NCBI RefSeq assembly: GCF_026745355.1
Contig: NC_079207.1
Coordinates: 39,243,132-39,307,131 of the forward strand
Direction of reading: 5' to 3'
Origin: Beta vulgaris subsp. vulgaris
Taxonomy: Eukaryota; Streptophyta; Magnoliopsida; Caryophyllales; Amaranthaceae
Length of the DNA: 64,000 bases
Position 1 is the stretch's first letter; every line of letters starts with the position of its first letter. The position numbers were made by a program, and so were the translations under genes. The notes beneath the pieces are model-generated. The model saw nothing but the letters and a program-made list of their open reading frames with translations, searched no databases and was not told the DNA's origin. Positions 46,870 to 59,135 of the stretch are shown here, in pieces.

Positions 46870-48195
46870 CACTAGTGGAAAAAACCTTATATGTCACTTA
46901 GTAACAGATTCGGTTTTTGTAAAACCGCATCCGAAAATCAACATTAAAAATGGGAGGGAAAGCTAGGAGGACAATCTGATGCGGTCCTCTTGTGGACCAC
47001 ATCAGATTAAAAAAACTGATGCAGTTATTTTAAAATCTGATGCGGTTTGGTGGACCATATCAAATCGTCTTATTTTTTAAAAAAATAGCGTAGCTCATTT
47101 CCTTCCTTATAACCCCAGTGTACTCCCTAATAACCCGAACCCTAAAAACATCCCAACTCATAACCCTCACCTCTCTCCCAACTGAACAACGCCCTCTCCT
47201 CTTTCCCAACTGAACAACGCCCTCTCCTCTTTCCCAACTGAATGATGCCCTCTCTGCTCTTTCCTTCCTACTCCCTTCTCCTTCCACAATGAACCACCAC
47301 CACCACTTTCACTACCTTCTTCCTTTCTTCGACATCGTTACGAACCACGATGACGACGACATTGCCGTCCTTTCTTCGTCACCTCAATATTCGCACGACA
47401 ACACAAACCACCACCACTACTTCGTCCTTTCTTCGTTGCTTCAACGAACCACCACCGCTTTCACTACCTTCGCACGACGACACGAAGAGATGATGACGAA
47501 TGACGAAGATGATGAATGACGAAGCCAAGATGATGAAGATGAATTACAAAGCCAAGATGGTTGATTTTCGCATGTAATTTAGGGTTTAGATTTGTTGTTT
47601 TGTTTGATTTAATTTTTTTTTTTGATATTTCAGTTTCAATTTATATTGTTCAACATTTTTAATTTTATGTATAGTTTAGTTATTTAAGTTTCATTTTAAT
47701 TTCGTTACCAATTAATTTCATTATTATGTATTGATCTGATGTTGGTTTCATTGCCAATCAGTTTGTATAATCATTTCGTACAATATTTCGTTTCCAATTT
47801 TTTGTCTTTAATCAATTTGTATAATATGCTATTCTTTAATTTATTTTCCCTAATTTTTTTGTTAGTTTGCGAAATTTTTTTAATTTATTTTGTATAATCA
47901 GTTTGTATGCTTGAGTGTTGGTTTTGGTTCATCCCTAGTTGTGGCTCTGCGGGATTTGTTTTTTTAAATTTCATGAGTCCCAAAACTGATGCGGTTCTTA
48001 AAGAAAACCACATCAGTTAAACACATTAACTGATGCGATTTTCCTTAAGCTCCGCATTAGTAAATCATTTACTGATCCGATTTTGGACCGGATTAGTAAA
48101 TAAATGAGATATGTTGCGAGCCCACCTGATGCGGACTAAAGCCGCATCCGTAAACCGGATTTTAACCGCATTAGATGTGCTTTTTTCTACTAGTG
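46870..48195. mobile_element. Non-autonomous CACTA element 1
   Basis: The 1,326-bp element has ends CACTAGTGGAAAAAA and TTTTTTCTACTAGTG and a 3-bp duplication AAA on each side. Subterminal regions repeat CTGATGCGGTT and its complement (AACCGCATCAG) in both arms, as CACTA transposons do for transposase binding. The interior contains a short His/Asp-rich frame but no transposase. Confidence 0.88.
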
Positions 48196-48600
48196 AAATA
48201 ACTTAAGGAGATGAGAGACCGAAATAAAATGATACTTTACAATATTTAATATGGCATATTAAGGATTTATAGTTTTCATTTTTTTTTTTCAATTTTTTCA
48301 ACTTTTAGTTTGTTCCTTGTATCTTTTCCCCCTTTGTCATCGTCAAAAAGATCAAACTCTTGGTGATTTTGGGAAGACTGATATTTACAAGACCTTTTAA
48401 ACCATCAACAAGCACCAAAAAAATAATTAAGTTAGGAATGTCAAAGGTTAGAATTGCTCAAACATCAATCACATAATACTAGCCATTTCAAGTAAGAAAT
48501 TACGCACTCAAATCACAAACAAAGACAAAGATAACAAAAGTCATTAAATATTTATAGCAAAGTTTCATTTAAGTACAAAAGAGAAAAAGAAGAAAAGAAA
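48196..48600. other. Retrotransposon-derived spacer
   Basis: AT-rich DNA between CACTA element 1 and the broken ORF. It holds a TTTCCCCCTTTGTCATCGTC phrase typical of polypurine/LTR-proximal parts of copia elements, here in minus orientation. No gene is seen. Confidence 0.35.
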
Positions 48601-51600
48601 CAAAAGTTAAGAGTTCTTGTTCCTTTAAGAGAAACAAGAACTAAACACTAGGAAGGGAAGAATAGTTGTGTTCCTCTATTACTTCTTCTTCAACCGCTTC
48701 TTCCAACTTCTTCATCACCTCCTCGTGATTCCCATCAAGCTGCTGCTTCTAAGTGTTAATTTCTTGGGCCATTATCTCCATGTTCTTCTGTTGTTTTATC
48801 ACTATATCACTAAGGACTTTCATCATCAAACTCATCATCTTATCCGTAGTATCATCCAAAGTCCAGTGAAGATGGTTGTAGAACTTGATCATATGTATGT
48901 TGAGTAGGGAGAGACACATCATTAACCCAACCAAAATCATCCGAAGGAAACTATTGCTTTCCCTTAGAACCAAAGTCAGTAGGTGGTTTTAGTGGAGGAA
49001 CTAGGGTGTTGTCTTGTGATCACTAGTAGAATAAATGCTACTTGCCGCGGTTAAAAAGTGCCCTATTGCTGCAGTTTGGGGCGCGCAGCAATTAAGGGTG
49101 CAGCAATAGGTATTAATTATATTGCTGCGGTTTTAAACCGCAGCAATATATCAACATATTGCTGTGGTTCTTAGCACAAACCGCAGCAATATGAATTTTT
49201 TTAATATTATAAAAGTGCACATATTGCTGCGGTTTTGGGCTAAAACCGCAGCAATAGGTGCACTTTTTCAAAAAAAAATTTTTTTTTTTAAAATTAAAAT
49301 CTTCGCAAAAATACTACTTAGAAAAATCATAACATAAACATGACCCAAATCAACCAAAAGATGTATTTCCACAACAATAACATTCAAATTCTTAAAACAT
49401 CAACCACATACTCCTAAACATCATATCTAAATAAAAATTACAAAAGTTAAGTGTTTGATGTAAATCGAAAATAATTAAAAAAAATGAACAAAATAAAAAT
49501 TACAGAAATTATTGTTAAATCTAAATCGAAAATTAAAATAAAAAATGAAGAAAATAAAAAATACAAAAGTTATTGTTAGATCTAAATCGAAAATTAAAAT
49601 AAAAAATGAAGAAAAATAAATAAAAGAAGGAATATCCGGCGGCGAGGTCGAGCGAAGAACAGCAGAAACTCGTCGGAGGCGGCTTCTGCGAACGGTGGCT
49701 TTGTCTGTCACCCGAAAATGGATTTCGATTATCGAACACTCTAACGCCTCCGACGACGACTTGCGGTCGAGGAAACACGTGACGAATGAATTGGGTAGAG
49801 GAGTACTGCAGTCGAGGAAGTACTGCGGTCGACGAAGAGAATGGCCGACGAAGAGTGAATGGCCGACGAAGAGAACGGATGTAGAAGAAGAGAGAACGAC
49901 GGTAGAGGAAGAGAGAGATGCTGGTGAGGAAAGAAAATGGCGGTAGAGGAGAGATGCTGTAGAGGGAGAGAGAGGTTGAGAGGAGGTAAAGGAAGATAGA
50001 GGTTAAGAGGCGTGAGTATGTGAGGGTAGGGATAAAGTGTTGGGGGAAAACCCTAACTGATGATAGGTATGAGAGGCGCTGACCCTGTCTTTTTTTTTTA
50101 GTAGCAGCAATATTCGTTGTTTAGGGCCCCACATTAATTTTAAAAAGTGTGAGTTAGAGAATATTGCTGCGGTTTTGGGCGGGAACCGCAACAATATTGT
50201 CAATTTCTATTTTTTCTTTTCTTTTTGTGTGTTATATTGCTGCGTATAGGTAAAACCGCAGCAATATCACCGCAGCAAATAGCATTTATTCTACTAGTGG
50301 ATGGTCCTGTTGTTCCTTTGTGGGAAATAGAAGGTGAGGTGGTGGTGTAAAGGGGAGGAAGAAAATGGGTCGTGGTGGAAGGTCAGTGGATGTAGAGGAG
50401 AAAGGGTTTGGTGTACTCATCTCAACCTTCATCTGTTCAAAACTACAAGGAACAGAGAAGAAGGAGGGAGAGATGGAAGGAATGATAGTGAGGTTTACTG
50501 GCATTTTTGGCGAGGATTGAGGAGTTGGTTCCTTAGGTGAGCGGGTAAGTAGTTCCTCTTCATTAGAGACGACTAAAGAAGAGTCCTTATTTGAAGGAAC
50601 ATGTGCAGCTCAGAGATTCTTAACCTAGAGCTTTGTCTAACACGTTTAGGAACATGAGAGGTAGACTTTTTAGCAACTTTTTTTCTTTTCTTAAGTGGTT
50701 GTTCCTTTGGTTCAATATGGGAAGGAACTTATTCCTCTAGTATCACTTCCACTGGTTCCTCTTCTACTGCGTTAGGCAGTTTTCTCTTGTGTGAGGAACT
50801 AGTGGCGGTCCTCCCTTGAGTCAACACTCCATCTTGGACAAAGAGGTCCAAACCATACAAAGTTTTTTCATTTAAAATATTACCTTGTTTTATACCCAAG
50901 GTAGGCCGACCAGTAGTCTTGACTTTGAAGTGAGAAAGAAGAGATGCGATTAAAGCACCATAGCCAACAACACAGTGATTCTCACTGTAGTGAGTTAGAT
51001 GTTGGATAAAGAGAGAAGGGAAGTTAATTTGGATGTGGTGGACAAGGAAAAACATGTAAAACATATCTAGGAGACCCACCTCATTCCTCTTTTCAGTTCG
51101 AGGAATGAGTGCTCTTCAAACAAGGTTAAATAAAATTTTGTGGATAGCAGAAAGGAGGTTGTGATTAAGTTTTGTTTGGCCAACAATTCCCCTAAAGGAT
51201 TCAACAATATCATCCTGCAGGGAGACATTGGGAAATGTGACAAATTCCTTTCCTATTAAAATATAGATCAATTTCTTTGCAAGGAACTTTCCATAATTTT
51301 CCTAAAGTTTATTGGAAATATTTTATTTTCTTCCCCCTAACTTCAGTAGCGCATACTCCATCAGTATTAATGAAGTTTGTACAAAAATCATCCATAGCTA
51401 AAGGAACTAAGACATTGTTATAAGCGATTTCAAAAAAGTGTTCCATACCCTATTCCTCTAGAATATTAGTTAACTTGGTGAATTTTACTTTCTTGGCCCA
51501 TTCAAGATCTACACAAAATCCTAACACATACCTTGAATCACTTCGCTCCACTATTTTCTTGGAGGAAGAAGCAGCAGCTCCTTTGGAGGGAACATGTGTA

Positions 51601-51860
51601 GCTTCTTTTTCCCCCTCAACTAATTTCGGGGTTTCTTCCTCATCATCTTTCCGAATCAATTTTGTTCGTCACATATTTCTCCTTGGTGACTCCAATTTTT
51701 GCTCTTCTACCACCATAGTTGTTTCTTGGAAATTTTCGGCTTCTAGGGTTTTGGATGGAGAAGAGGGGTTTTTCAGTTGAGAGGTTTTGAGAGTTTTTGC
51801 TTTTTGAAAAGGTGTATTGAGAGAGATTTTTCCATTTGGTGAAAAGAAATTGAGGTTTTA
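48600..51860 (-). pseudogene. Broken retrotransposon ORF, env-like or plant-transposon type
   Basis: Several minus-strand frames (51659-51450, 51079-50729, 48973-48749) are interrupted by stops, frameshifts and CACTA element 2. They belong to one ancient ORF by order and composition. Legible parts are RYVLGFCVDLEWAKKVKFTK and, further on, GALIASLLSHFKV in a block that resembles the extra 3' ORF of plant Sirevirus or Athila-type elements. It lies upstream of the LTR at 45102-46830 in the same orientation, which supports a shared origin. The assignment to that class is tentative. Confidence 0.5.
49021..50299. mobile_element. Non-autonomous CACTA element 2
   Basis: The 1,279-bp element has ends CACTAGTAGAATAAATGCTA and TAGCATTTATTCTACTAGTG, a perfect 20-bp inverted repeat, with GAT duplicated on both sides. 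Subterminal palindromes repeat ATTGCTGCGGTTTT...AAAACCGCAGCAAT at both ends. It has no transposase. The near-perfect ends suggest a younger insertion than element 1. Confidence 0.92.
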
Positions 51861-52560
51861 TGTGGTTGACACGGTCGTTGCACGTGCCAAATTAAATACC
51901 TAACTTAGCCTAATATAGCGTAAGAAAGGGTCAAATCCACGAGGAAGCAAGGATTAATCAAGGGTTGAATGCGATTTAGCGAGCTAAGCCTATTTTTGGG
52001 GGGTTTTTGAGATTAGTGAGCAACTTCGAAATTAGGAACTAAGAAACTAACAAATAGACTAAATGATTCGAATTAAACTATATTAAGAGGACGCTAGGGA
52101 TAGGGTATTCGCGAGCTAACAGATAATTAACCAAATTTCAAGCCAAGGCGATTCATTAGGGTCTATTAGGGGACTAAGTCACTCAAATGTTTCCTAATTA
52201 CTCTCTCGAGCTAATTAGGAGGACTTAATCGACCGATTTTACCTATTCTCATGGTAAAATCAATTAATCAAGCATTTTCACAACTCATAATGATCCAAAT
52301 AAGGCCCTAGGGAGTTAATCACCTATTCTCATGGTGAAGTCAACCTAAAATCTAGCTAAAGGTCTATCTAAGGTTTCATTTCTCAATCCTTCACCTTAGA
52401 TTTCCACAACAAGCTCAAATGGTGATCAATCAAATAAACAAGGCAATCAAAATAGCTAGACAACACAATCTCACCCAAATCACACCCCCAAGCTTGACTT
52501 TCAAGGTCAACACATGATTAGCAAGGTCATCCTCTTCCCCTAGCTACTAATCTACTCACT

Positions 52561-52830
52561 AGCCATGGAAAGGAATAAATAAAAAGCTTGAAGCAACAAT
52601 GATGAAGTAACAATGGTGAAAATCATATCTAATAAGCTAATCATCAACTAATTACTACTAATCAATACTAAACTAGCCATGGAACTAATCAATACTAAAC
52701 TAGCCATGGAAAGGAATAAATAAAAAGCTTGAAGCAACAATGGTGAAGCAACAATGGTGAATGTCATATCTAATAAGCTAATCATCAACTAATTACTACT
52801 AATCGATACTAAAGCAAGGTAAAACAAGTA
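52561..52830 (+). repeat. 141-bp tandem duplication
   Basis: Two near-identical adjacent copies begin AGCCATGGAAAGGAATAAAT at 52561 and 52702. A 20-bp ACTAATCAATACTAAACTAG phrase is itself doubled at the junction. The high identity indicates a recent event inside the LTR-type element. Confidence 0.85.
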
Positions 52831-53115
52831 TAAAAGTACATAAAAAGAAGAGATAGAAGAAATACTTAAAGATGGATGAAAATCAAATGCAAAACTCCAT
52901 TGAAATAGCTTCAATAATCCACATTCAAAAGCTTAGATCTAGTTTCTCTCTCTAAGTTCTACTTCTTTCTCTAAAAACTCTCTCTAATTAGAACTAATTA
53001 GTTCCCAAATTAAAAGCTCAGTATTAGGATTATTAAAATAAAATTGGTGTTATACCCCGTAGAAACAAGGGCAAAATTGTAAAAGATGAAACAAAAAGTA
53101 GAAAAACTGGACGAC

Positions 53116-53201
53116 GGAGCGCCCGCTCCTGGAACGCTCCCGGGCCGCTCCAAGCTACTGCCATTTTGCCTTTGTTTCTTCACATATGGAGCGCCCGCTC
53201 C
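53116..53201. repeat. Pair of GC-rich palindromes GGAGCGCCCGCTCC
   Basis: The same 14-bp near-palindrome occurs at 53116-53129 and 53188-53201 within otherwise AT-rich DNA, with related GGAACGCTCC and GGGCCGCTCC pieces between. Confidence 0.7.
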
Positions 53202-53402
53202 CCTGTTTGGAGCCTCTTCCTTGCTTATCTTAGCTTTAAAACACTCCAAGAAAATATTAGATGGGGGAGGGGGGATGCACATGCAAATGAAATGACCTAT
53301 ATGCAACTTAACAATATGCAAACGAACTAAAACTAAATGCTAAGTATGAGAATATGAAAAATGATGAAAAAGGGGAAGAAAAGGAAACTATATAGCCTAA
53401 AA

Positions 53403-54501
53403 CGATTTTTTCACCATATACCCCTGACTAATTTTTTGTTGCACCGTATACCCTCGCAAGTTTCCAAATTCACCACATACCCCCCACATTTAAAAAAATA
53501 CATCAACATGTCCTTATGACTAACGAAAGTCGAACATCGTTAGTCATTAAGCTCTAATCCCCCTCTAACCCTAATTAACCCTCTAACCCTAATAACTAAC
53601 CTAAGCTAAACTAACTCCAAATAATACAAAACCTACTCTAACCCTAATCTAATTAATACCCTAACCTAGCCACCCACCCCCCTCTCCTCCACCCCACCCC
53701 CACCATTTCCCCCACCATCCCTCCCCCCTCCCCTTTCCCCCACCCCCCGTAGCCCCCTCCCATACAGCCGCCCTCCCCCTCCCCTGCAGTCGCCCAACCC
53801 CCTCCCCTCCCCTCCCCTTCCCTTGCAACCACCGGTAACTCCCCTCCCCTCCCTTTCCCCGCAACCGCCGCGCAACCCCTCCTCCACCCTTTCCCCGCAA
53901 CCGCCGAACCCCTCCCCCTCCCCTGAAATGAAAAAAAATCGAAAACGCCTAGAATTCGAAAACCCAGAACCAATTATGCGCTATGCGTGGCTGTTGCAGG
54001 GGAAGGGGGGAGGGGGTTGGCGGCGGTTGCAGGGGAAGGGGAGGGGAAGGGTGCTGCAGGGGAAGGGGAGGGGAGGGGGCGGAGCGACAGGCGGGGAAGG
54101 GGAGGGGAGGGGAGAGGGGGCGGCACGACTGGCCGTGGAAGGGGAGGGCAGCGGCGCGACTGGCCGTGGAAAGGGAGGGGAGGGGAGGGGAGGGGGGCTG
54201 GGTGGTGGGGCAATAGGTGGCTAGGGGTAAGGGGTTGGGGAGGGGTAGTGGTTAGGATGGTTAGGGTTATTAGATTAGGGGGTTTGTTAATAAGGGGGTT
54301 AGGGTTTAGCTTAGGTTTAGGGTTTATTAATTAGGTTAGGGGGGATTAGGGCATAATGACTAATGGAAGTCTAACACCGTTAGTCATAAGGGTATGTTGA
54401 TGTATTTTTTGAAACGTGAGGGGTATATGGTGAATTTGGAAACTTGCAAGGGTATACGGTGCAAAAAAAAAATTATTCAGGGGTATATGGTGAAAAATCC
54501 G
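53403..54501. mobile_element. Foldback Mutator-like element, copy 2
   Basis: This 1,099-bp relative of 16887-17993 has ends CGATTTTTTCACCATATACC and the complement of CGGATTTTTCACCATATACC. Flanks AGCCTAAAA (53394-53402) and GGCCTAAAA (54502-54510) give a 9-bp duplication with one mismatch. As in copy 1, both arms include TAACG/CGTTAGTCAT and telomere-like CCCTAA/TTAGGG degenerate blocks, and the centre switches from C-rich to G-rich. It sits inside the LTR-type element 51867-54566. Confidence 0.85.
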
Positions 54502-54571
54502 GGCCTAAAATGAATCTAAATGACCTAAACTAAATGCAAATAAGTGAACCTAAAGTCCACTTATCAGTGGT

Positions 54572-55047
54572 GCGAAGAGGTGTTAAGGAGATGAACAATG
54601 GTGAAGTTGAAGCGTTTAAGGAACACGATTTTGGAAGGGAAGAAGGAATAAGAAAGAAGATGTATGTAACAGTAAATGAAGAGTTACACGCGCAAAATTT
54701 AAAAAGATAAAAATAAAATAAATAATAAAAGAAAAAAAAAAGATAAAAAGGAAATCAAGACTTGATTAAAATTGATTCCTATATTTTTGGGATTTTTTGA
54801 ATTTTTTGATTTTTATTGACTTTTTAATTTATGGAAAGAAAATAAATTCTAAGGAACTTGTGTTATAGGAACAACTTATGTTAATTATCAACATTATTCA
54901 TATCATGCATGTTTCCATAACTTAGGAACAATAAGGAAAGTATTACGTGACATGTGTGAGTAGCTTTATTTCTTTGAATCCATGTTTATATTTTGAACAA
55001 CTTAATTTACAATGACCTTAGGCAATTAATCACAGTCACTTAATAAC
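54572..55047. other. Retrotransposon-derived AT-rich spacer
   Basis: It has runs of AAATAAAATAAATAATAAAA and no coding domain or terminal repeat. It continues the DNA interrupted by the 51867-54566 insertion. Confidence 0.4.
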
Positions 55048-56215
55048 ACATTTGTTAGTCGAGTATGAACACTAGACCAACTACAAGAGCGGAGGGGGGG
55101 GGGGGTGAATTGTAGTTGAGGAGAAATTTTAAATTTTGTAATGTGGAATTAAAACAAACTCGAAATTAGAAAGAGACAAGCACACGAGATTTGTACAAGG
55201 AAAACTTCCTAGGCCCAATAGGAAGAAAAACCTTGACCACGAGGGATTTTGACTCAATTCTCTTTAATATACTTAGGCCAAAAGACTCTCTTTTGTACAA
55301 CCTAAACTCGGACCTTCTCTGTTCCTCTAGGAACTTGTTCCCCAGTCACCCTGTTCCCCCTGAACACGTGACTTTTCTCTCTTGACTTCACTCGAAGTCT
55401 TCTCTCTTCTCTTTCTCTTTCTCTTTCTCTTTCTCTTTATCTTGAATACAAGAATATTCTTTTAATTTTCTCTCACCCATACACTATGAATATTACAATA
55501 AAGAGTATGTTGAATGAAGAAGAAATTACAGGAAAAACTTTCTAAGTAATGATAGACTTTTTCGCTTGAAAGTTCTCAAGTTTTTCATTAAATAATTTCT
55601 TCTTATATAGCTGCTGCAAATCTTCTTCTACTAGTCATGTTGTGCTCCATGTTCTCCTCAAGTTGCACAAGTGGAGTTGTGGAGATCATGGCTCAATTTC
55701 GCTGCACTTCCTCCACTCTTCTTGCAATGGAAAATAAACTTCCCACTACTTTCGGTTAGTGGTTTAATCTTACAGCAATTAATACGCAGGTGGAGGAGTT
55801 AGTTGGAGATCTTCAAGGATTTAGTTCGACAAATTCAGCCACGCTTACTCCAACTGTTTTCACGCAGGTAGATGGAGTTTGTTGGAGACATTTAAGGATC
55901 ATCTTCACGCTATTTTCCATCTGTTTTTCAAACAATTCCAACAACACAAAATATCTAATAACTTAAAGAATCTTTTATTCAAATATTCTAAGTTACTAGA
56001 ATATTAAACATACCTTATAATAAATATTCAAAGTGTATAAAATAAATATCTTGACATAGATTACATAATTAATCTTTCTCCACAAGATATAAATGCAAAT
56101 TTGAACATTACATTATTTTTGGTATTTTATATTTTTCGTAAAATAAAACTATAGAGTAAACTTAACCTAATTATTTGACATCGTCAAAACTATTCAAAAC
56201 ATGGAATACAACAAC
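55048..56215 (-). mobile_element. Sirevirus-like copia LTR, likely 3' LTR of the adjacent polyprotein
   Basis: The plus-strand reading starts TGTTAGTCGAGTATGAACAC and ends near GGAATACAACAACA, so the minus strand runs TGTTGTTGTATTCC...AACA. It includes a poly-G run (complement ATTCACCCCCCCCC) as in Sirevirus LTRs, and a TTTTGACGATGTCAAATAAT phrase near its start. It lies directly downstream of the RNase H end of the copia on the minus strand and shares a homologous segment with 45102-46830. Confidence 0.6.
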
Positions 56216-57134
56216 ATCAAGTAAGACAAATCAATTCAAATATGGGGTATTGGAATAGGAACAATTACTTAAGTTTCATTAAACATAACTCAATTCTTAA
56301 TTTTCACATCTATCTCTTTGTAGAGGCTCGGTTAGTATATCAACAATTTGATTTTCAGTTTGACAAAACTCAAGTTTAATCAGACCCTTTTCCACATTTT
56401 CTTTTAGAAAAATGATGTCTGATATGTATATGCTTAACTCTTGAATGATGCACTGGATCTTTTGAAATACTAATGGCACTTGTATTATCACAACAAATAG
56501 GAACAAAATTAAAGATTATTCCATAGTCATAAAGTTGTTGTTTTATCCAAAGCATTTGAGAGAAACATGCATCAACAACCACAAATTCTGTTTCAGCAAT
56601 GGGTAAAGCAACTGTGTCTTGTTTCTTGGTGCTCCAAGAAACTAAACTATGACTAATAAATTGAACCATATGTAAGGTGCTTTTCCTATTTACCAGATCT
56701 CCAGAATAGTTAGCATCAACATATCCTCTTAACTCAAATGTATCACTTCTTCGATAGAAAAGTCCAAGATCATCTATTCCTTTCAGATATCTAAGAATTC
56801 TCTTCACAACAATTAAATGAGACTCCTTGGGACTTGCTTGAAATCTAGCACTCAAACCAACACTAATAGCTATGTTTGGACGACTAGTAGTTAGATACAA
56901 AAGTGAACCAATCATGCCTCTATATTTTGTTTGATCAACACTTGTTCCTATGAAATCTTCATCTAATCTAGTTGAAGTTACCATAGGAGTGTGATATATC
57001 TTTGAATTTTCGAGACCATATTTCTTTAACAGTTCCTTTATGTATTTTTGTTGGTGAATGATTATTCCTTTTTAAGTTTTCTTAATTTGTAACCCAAGAA
57101 AGAAATTCAACTCACTCATCATACTCATCTCAAA
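56216..57134 (-). mobile_element. Copia polyprotein, 3' part: RT end and RNase H
   Basis: The minus-strand frame at 56984-56376 reads as the copia tail: KYRGMIGSLLYLTTSRPNIA, RILRYLKG, GYVDANYSGDLVNRKST, then ETEFVVVDACFSQMLWIKQQ and CDNTSAISISKDPVHHSRVK. Near 57,110-57,070 the RT end (MSELNFFLGLQIKK) precedes it. A frameshift separates the last segment (QTENQIVDILTEPL). Its 5' portion resumes at 61457, on the far side of the 57140-61456 insertion. Confidence 0.88.
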
Positions 57135-59135
57135 TTCATTGTAACACCCCGGTAATTCTCTCTTTTCAAAAAAACATTTTCAATATAAAACATAGAGAAT
57201 TACCAAAGCATTATTGCCCGTGTGATAACGTATCACCTTATTCAGAATTTTGCAGCGAAATACATATATAAATAACCTTCATACTTTAATATAATAAATA
57301 AATAAGTACTTAAAACCAACACACTATAAGTGTTAACTTCAAATCAAACTTAATAATATAATAAGTTCCTACTAAAGTAATAGATAAAACAATATGTTAC
57401 ACAAGCTCTCCATTCCCAGATCCCCATGATGCAACATCTGCAAACCTGTAGATGTCAATGCTCTAAAGAATCTGCTCACCAGAATGGGTCATCACAGGAT
57501 TAATAAGGCAAATCCATGATGACATACACAAATAAAGCACGTAATCAGCAAAGCTGAGTACTACATAGTAATACATAAACATTCCTAACATGATACTAAT
57601 AAATAATAAGCAGGGATAAATGATAATATAACAATCTAATATTCTACAGATAACTTTTACTGAACTAAACTTTAGCCATCTTTTTATTACTTTAATGGAA
57701 TAGTTATTACACCGAGTTGTCTAACTAAAACTTGCCTTAGCTTCACCTAGGAAGACAAAATACGGGCGCGACTCCACATTCCAGAATGACCTGCGATATC
57801 GAGGAACCTTTGAAAAATAGGAATGGTGATCGATCAATCCGTCTCCCAGAAAAAGCCATGGGCTACCACCATGTACTCCAACTCCTGATTGTCCAACTTC
57901 AGACGTGCACCAATCTAATGTTTATGACTATCCAAGTTACACTTTATGTCATTTACAATTTATTACTTGTTATGTCACACAAGTCACACAGATATATATA
58001 ATCAAACATTCACAACTGAACTTCTTTTTATCTTGAGATTAAATAAGTGATCACACAACTTACAATCCAAGATTAATTCCTTTTCATTCCAATCTTTCTT
58101 ATTTGTTGAACCTATCCAACAAACCAACTTACCTTTCAAAGGCATAATTTATCAACTTACCAAATATGGTCCACAATCCTCATAAAGTAGTGAAAATAAT
58201 AATACAAGGGAACACATGATTCAACATGATTTAATCTCAACAAATATATTAATTCCCTCATGTGAATTAATAAGTAACGTTCCCAACCAACATGCTTGCA
58301 TCAATATTCCATACAAACATAATATTCAACTCAAAATCAAATCTCATAATCAACATGTTTGCACACATGCATACAACATGTAAGATCCAATCATAATAGA
58401 AATCACGTATGAACTTACAAAGTTTCTATACATGATACTACAACTTTTCCTTCCTAAAATCATGATACTACATCACATAACACATAGGTATGTACGTACC
58501 TTGTGTAAACCAATTGGTAGACCACCTTTAATCACCTTAAACATGGCCTACTGAATATTCTCCACCTAAAACAACCAATGTAAAAGTCAATACTCTAGAT
58601 AAAATCCAGCAACTTTAAAATACTTTAAATCCTCTTTTAAAATATTTAAAAGTTGTTTTTACCATTAAAACTTCAATTACTTATTTTATCTAGCATAATA
58701 CATACTATTATACTAGTAATTAAAATTCATAAAACTCCATTATTAATGCGCTTTCTAAAATTCAAGCAACTTATAAAATTTAAAAACTCCCTTTAAACAT
58801 ATTTGAACATGCTTATTTAAATCAATTTCATAGTTTATAACATGCTACTATGATTTTCCAATATTTAACACCCTAAAAATTCATGCTTTGATAATTAAAA
58901 ACTCAATCTAAATATAATCAAATCTGAAATTTTATTCTTTTAATACATACTATATATAATTAAAGATTCACCATTAAAATAGTAAATTAAATTTATTAAT
59001 CATGAATTCATGATTAGTACTAAAACAATACATAAAAACACAATCTTTAATCAAACTTGACGATGAAGAAAAGAATTAAACCAACGAATCAAGGAAACAA
59101 AGAAGACAAAGGCGCCGACAATGGAAAGCAGCACC

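Larger units (their letters stand above)
51867..54566. mobile_element. LTR-type element with 5-bp target duplication (solo LTR or non-autonomous)
   Basis: The element begins TGACACGGTCG and ends CCACTTATCA (TG...CA). GTGGT is repeated directly outside (51862-51866 and 54567-54571). Without the nested 53403-54501 element and its duplication it would be about 1.6 kb. It contains no coding domain. It interrupts retrotransposon-derived DNA, so it inserted after that element. Confidence 0.7.
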
